64,000 bases of DNA from Petrosia ficiformis (taxonomy: Eukaryota > Porifera > Demospongiae > Haplosclerida > Petrosiidae): positions 2,069,327 through 2,133,326 of the forward strand of contig OX345646.1 of NCBI GenBank assembly GCA_947044365.1, read 5' to 3'. The notes under the pieces were generated by a model. It saw only the letters and a list, made by a program, of their open reading frames with translations, had not been told where the DNA came from and made no database searches. The translations under genes were made by a program, and so were the position numbers. The first letter of the stretch is position 1. Each line of letters starts with the position of its first letter. Positions 63,655 through 64,000 of this stretch are shown here, one piece after another.

Positions 63655-64000
63655 ATTTGAATCAGGACACTTTCCTACAAAATAATTTTGACCACCAGAC
63701 TCAATTCTATATGTTCAATACTTATGACTCAGGTCTATATGTTCAATACTAACCTAAGGCTTATGACTCAGGCCTATATATACATTTTCCAATACCAACT
63801 TGAGGCTTATAACTCAGGTCTATATGTACAATACTTATGACTCAGGTCTATATGTACATGTTCAACACCTATGACTCAGGTCTATATGTTCAATACTTAT
63901 GACTCAGGTCTATATGTACAATACTTATGACTCAGGTCTATATGTTCAATACCTATCACTCAGGTCTATATGTTCAATACTTATGACTCAGGTCTATATG
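63655..64000. repeat. 28-bp minisatellite running off the right edge
   Basis: Unit atgactcaggtctatatgttcaatactt with variants, about ten copies, in the intron after exon 2 of the NDUFAF4-like gene. Confidence 0.9.

Overview
The window looks like a piece of an AT-rich, intron-rich metazoan genome. Genes are spliced (GT-AG introns with consistent phases), there are animal-type families (NOX, XPO4, FEM1, a probable NDUFAF4), and the intronic DNA is filled with short inverted-repeat transposons, minisatellites and the palindromic motif ACATGTACATGT. DUF3504/Crypton-like recombinase fossils and the ACATGT background make a demosponge (Amphimedon-like) my best guess. This is inference; no rRNA or mitochondrial marker is present to prove it.

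Layout. (1) 1-13186, minus strand: the 5' part (nine exons, about 303 residues) of a NADPH oxidase (NOX) gene running off the left edge. Its introns hold microsatellites, minisatellites and several MITE families. (2) 13379-62804, minus strand: a complete exportin-4 (XPO4) gene. I could join 20 exons in frame from ATG (62804) to stop (13379), for about 1128 residues; human XPO4 is 1151. The NOX start lies only 193 bp downstream of the XPO4 stop. (3) 26.9-41.1 kb: four tandem, intronless, co-oriented FEM1-family genes (ankyrin, TPR-like region and VHL-box-like C-terminus) nested inside XPO4 intron 16. The period is about 3.92-3.94 kb. Each inter-gene segment carries the same decayed DUF3504/Crypton-type tyrosine recombinase fossil and a long palindrome. 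(4) 62893 onward, plus strand: the first two exons of a probable NDUFAF4 (complex I assembly factor) gene, whose ATG is 88 bp from the XPO4 ATG, so the two genes probably share a bidirectional promoter.

Other content: a tRNA-Arg(UCU) gene, a tRNA-derived SINE family (three copies), a 5'-truncated Penelope-like element with a GIY-YIG endonuclease and a possible hammerhead ribozyme core in its tail, and at least six families of terminal-inverted-repeat elements. Several of these are defined here by TIRs plus target-site duplications. There are very large minisatellites: 46 bp x about 55, about 130 bp x about 15, 71 bp x 13, 98 bp x about 7 and 29 bp x about 15.

The most unusual feature is the nested FEM1 array. 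It shows mosaic copies, truncated array remnants at both ends, hitch-hiking recombinase fossils, and a remnant that touches an XPO4 splice acceptor. The recombinase fossils at two unrelated loci each sit just downstream of a long perfect palindrome, which may be part of a mobile element family.
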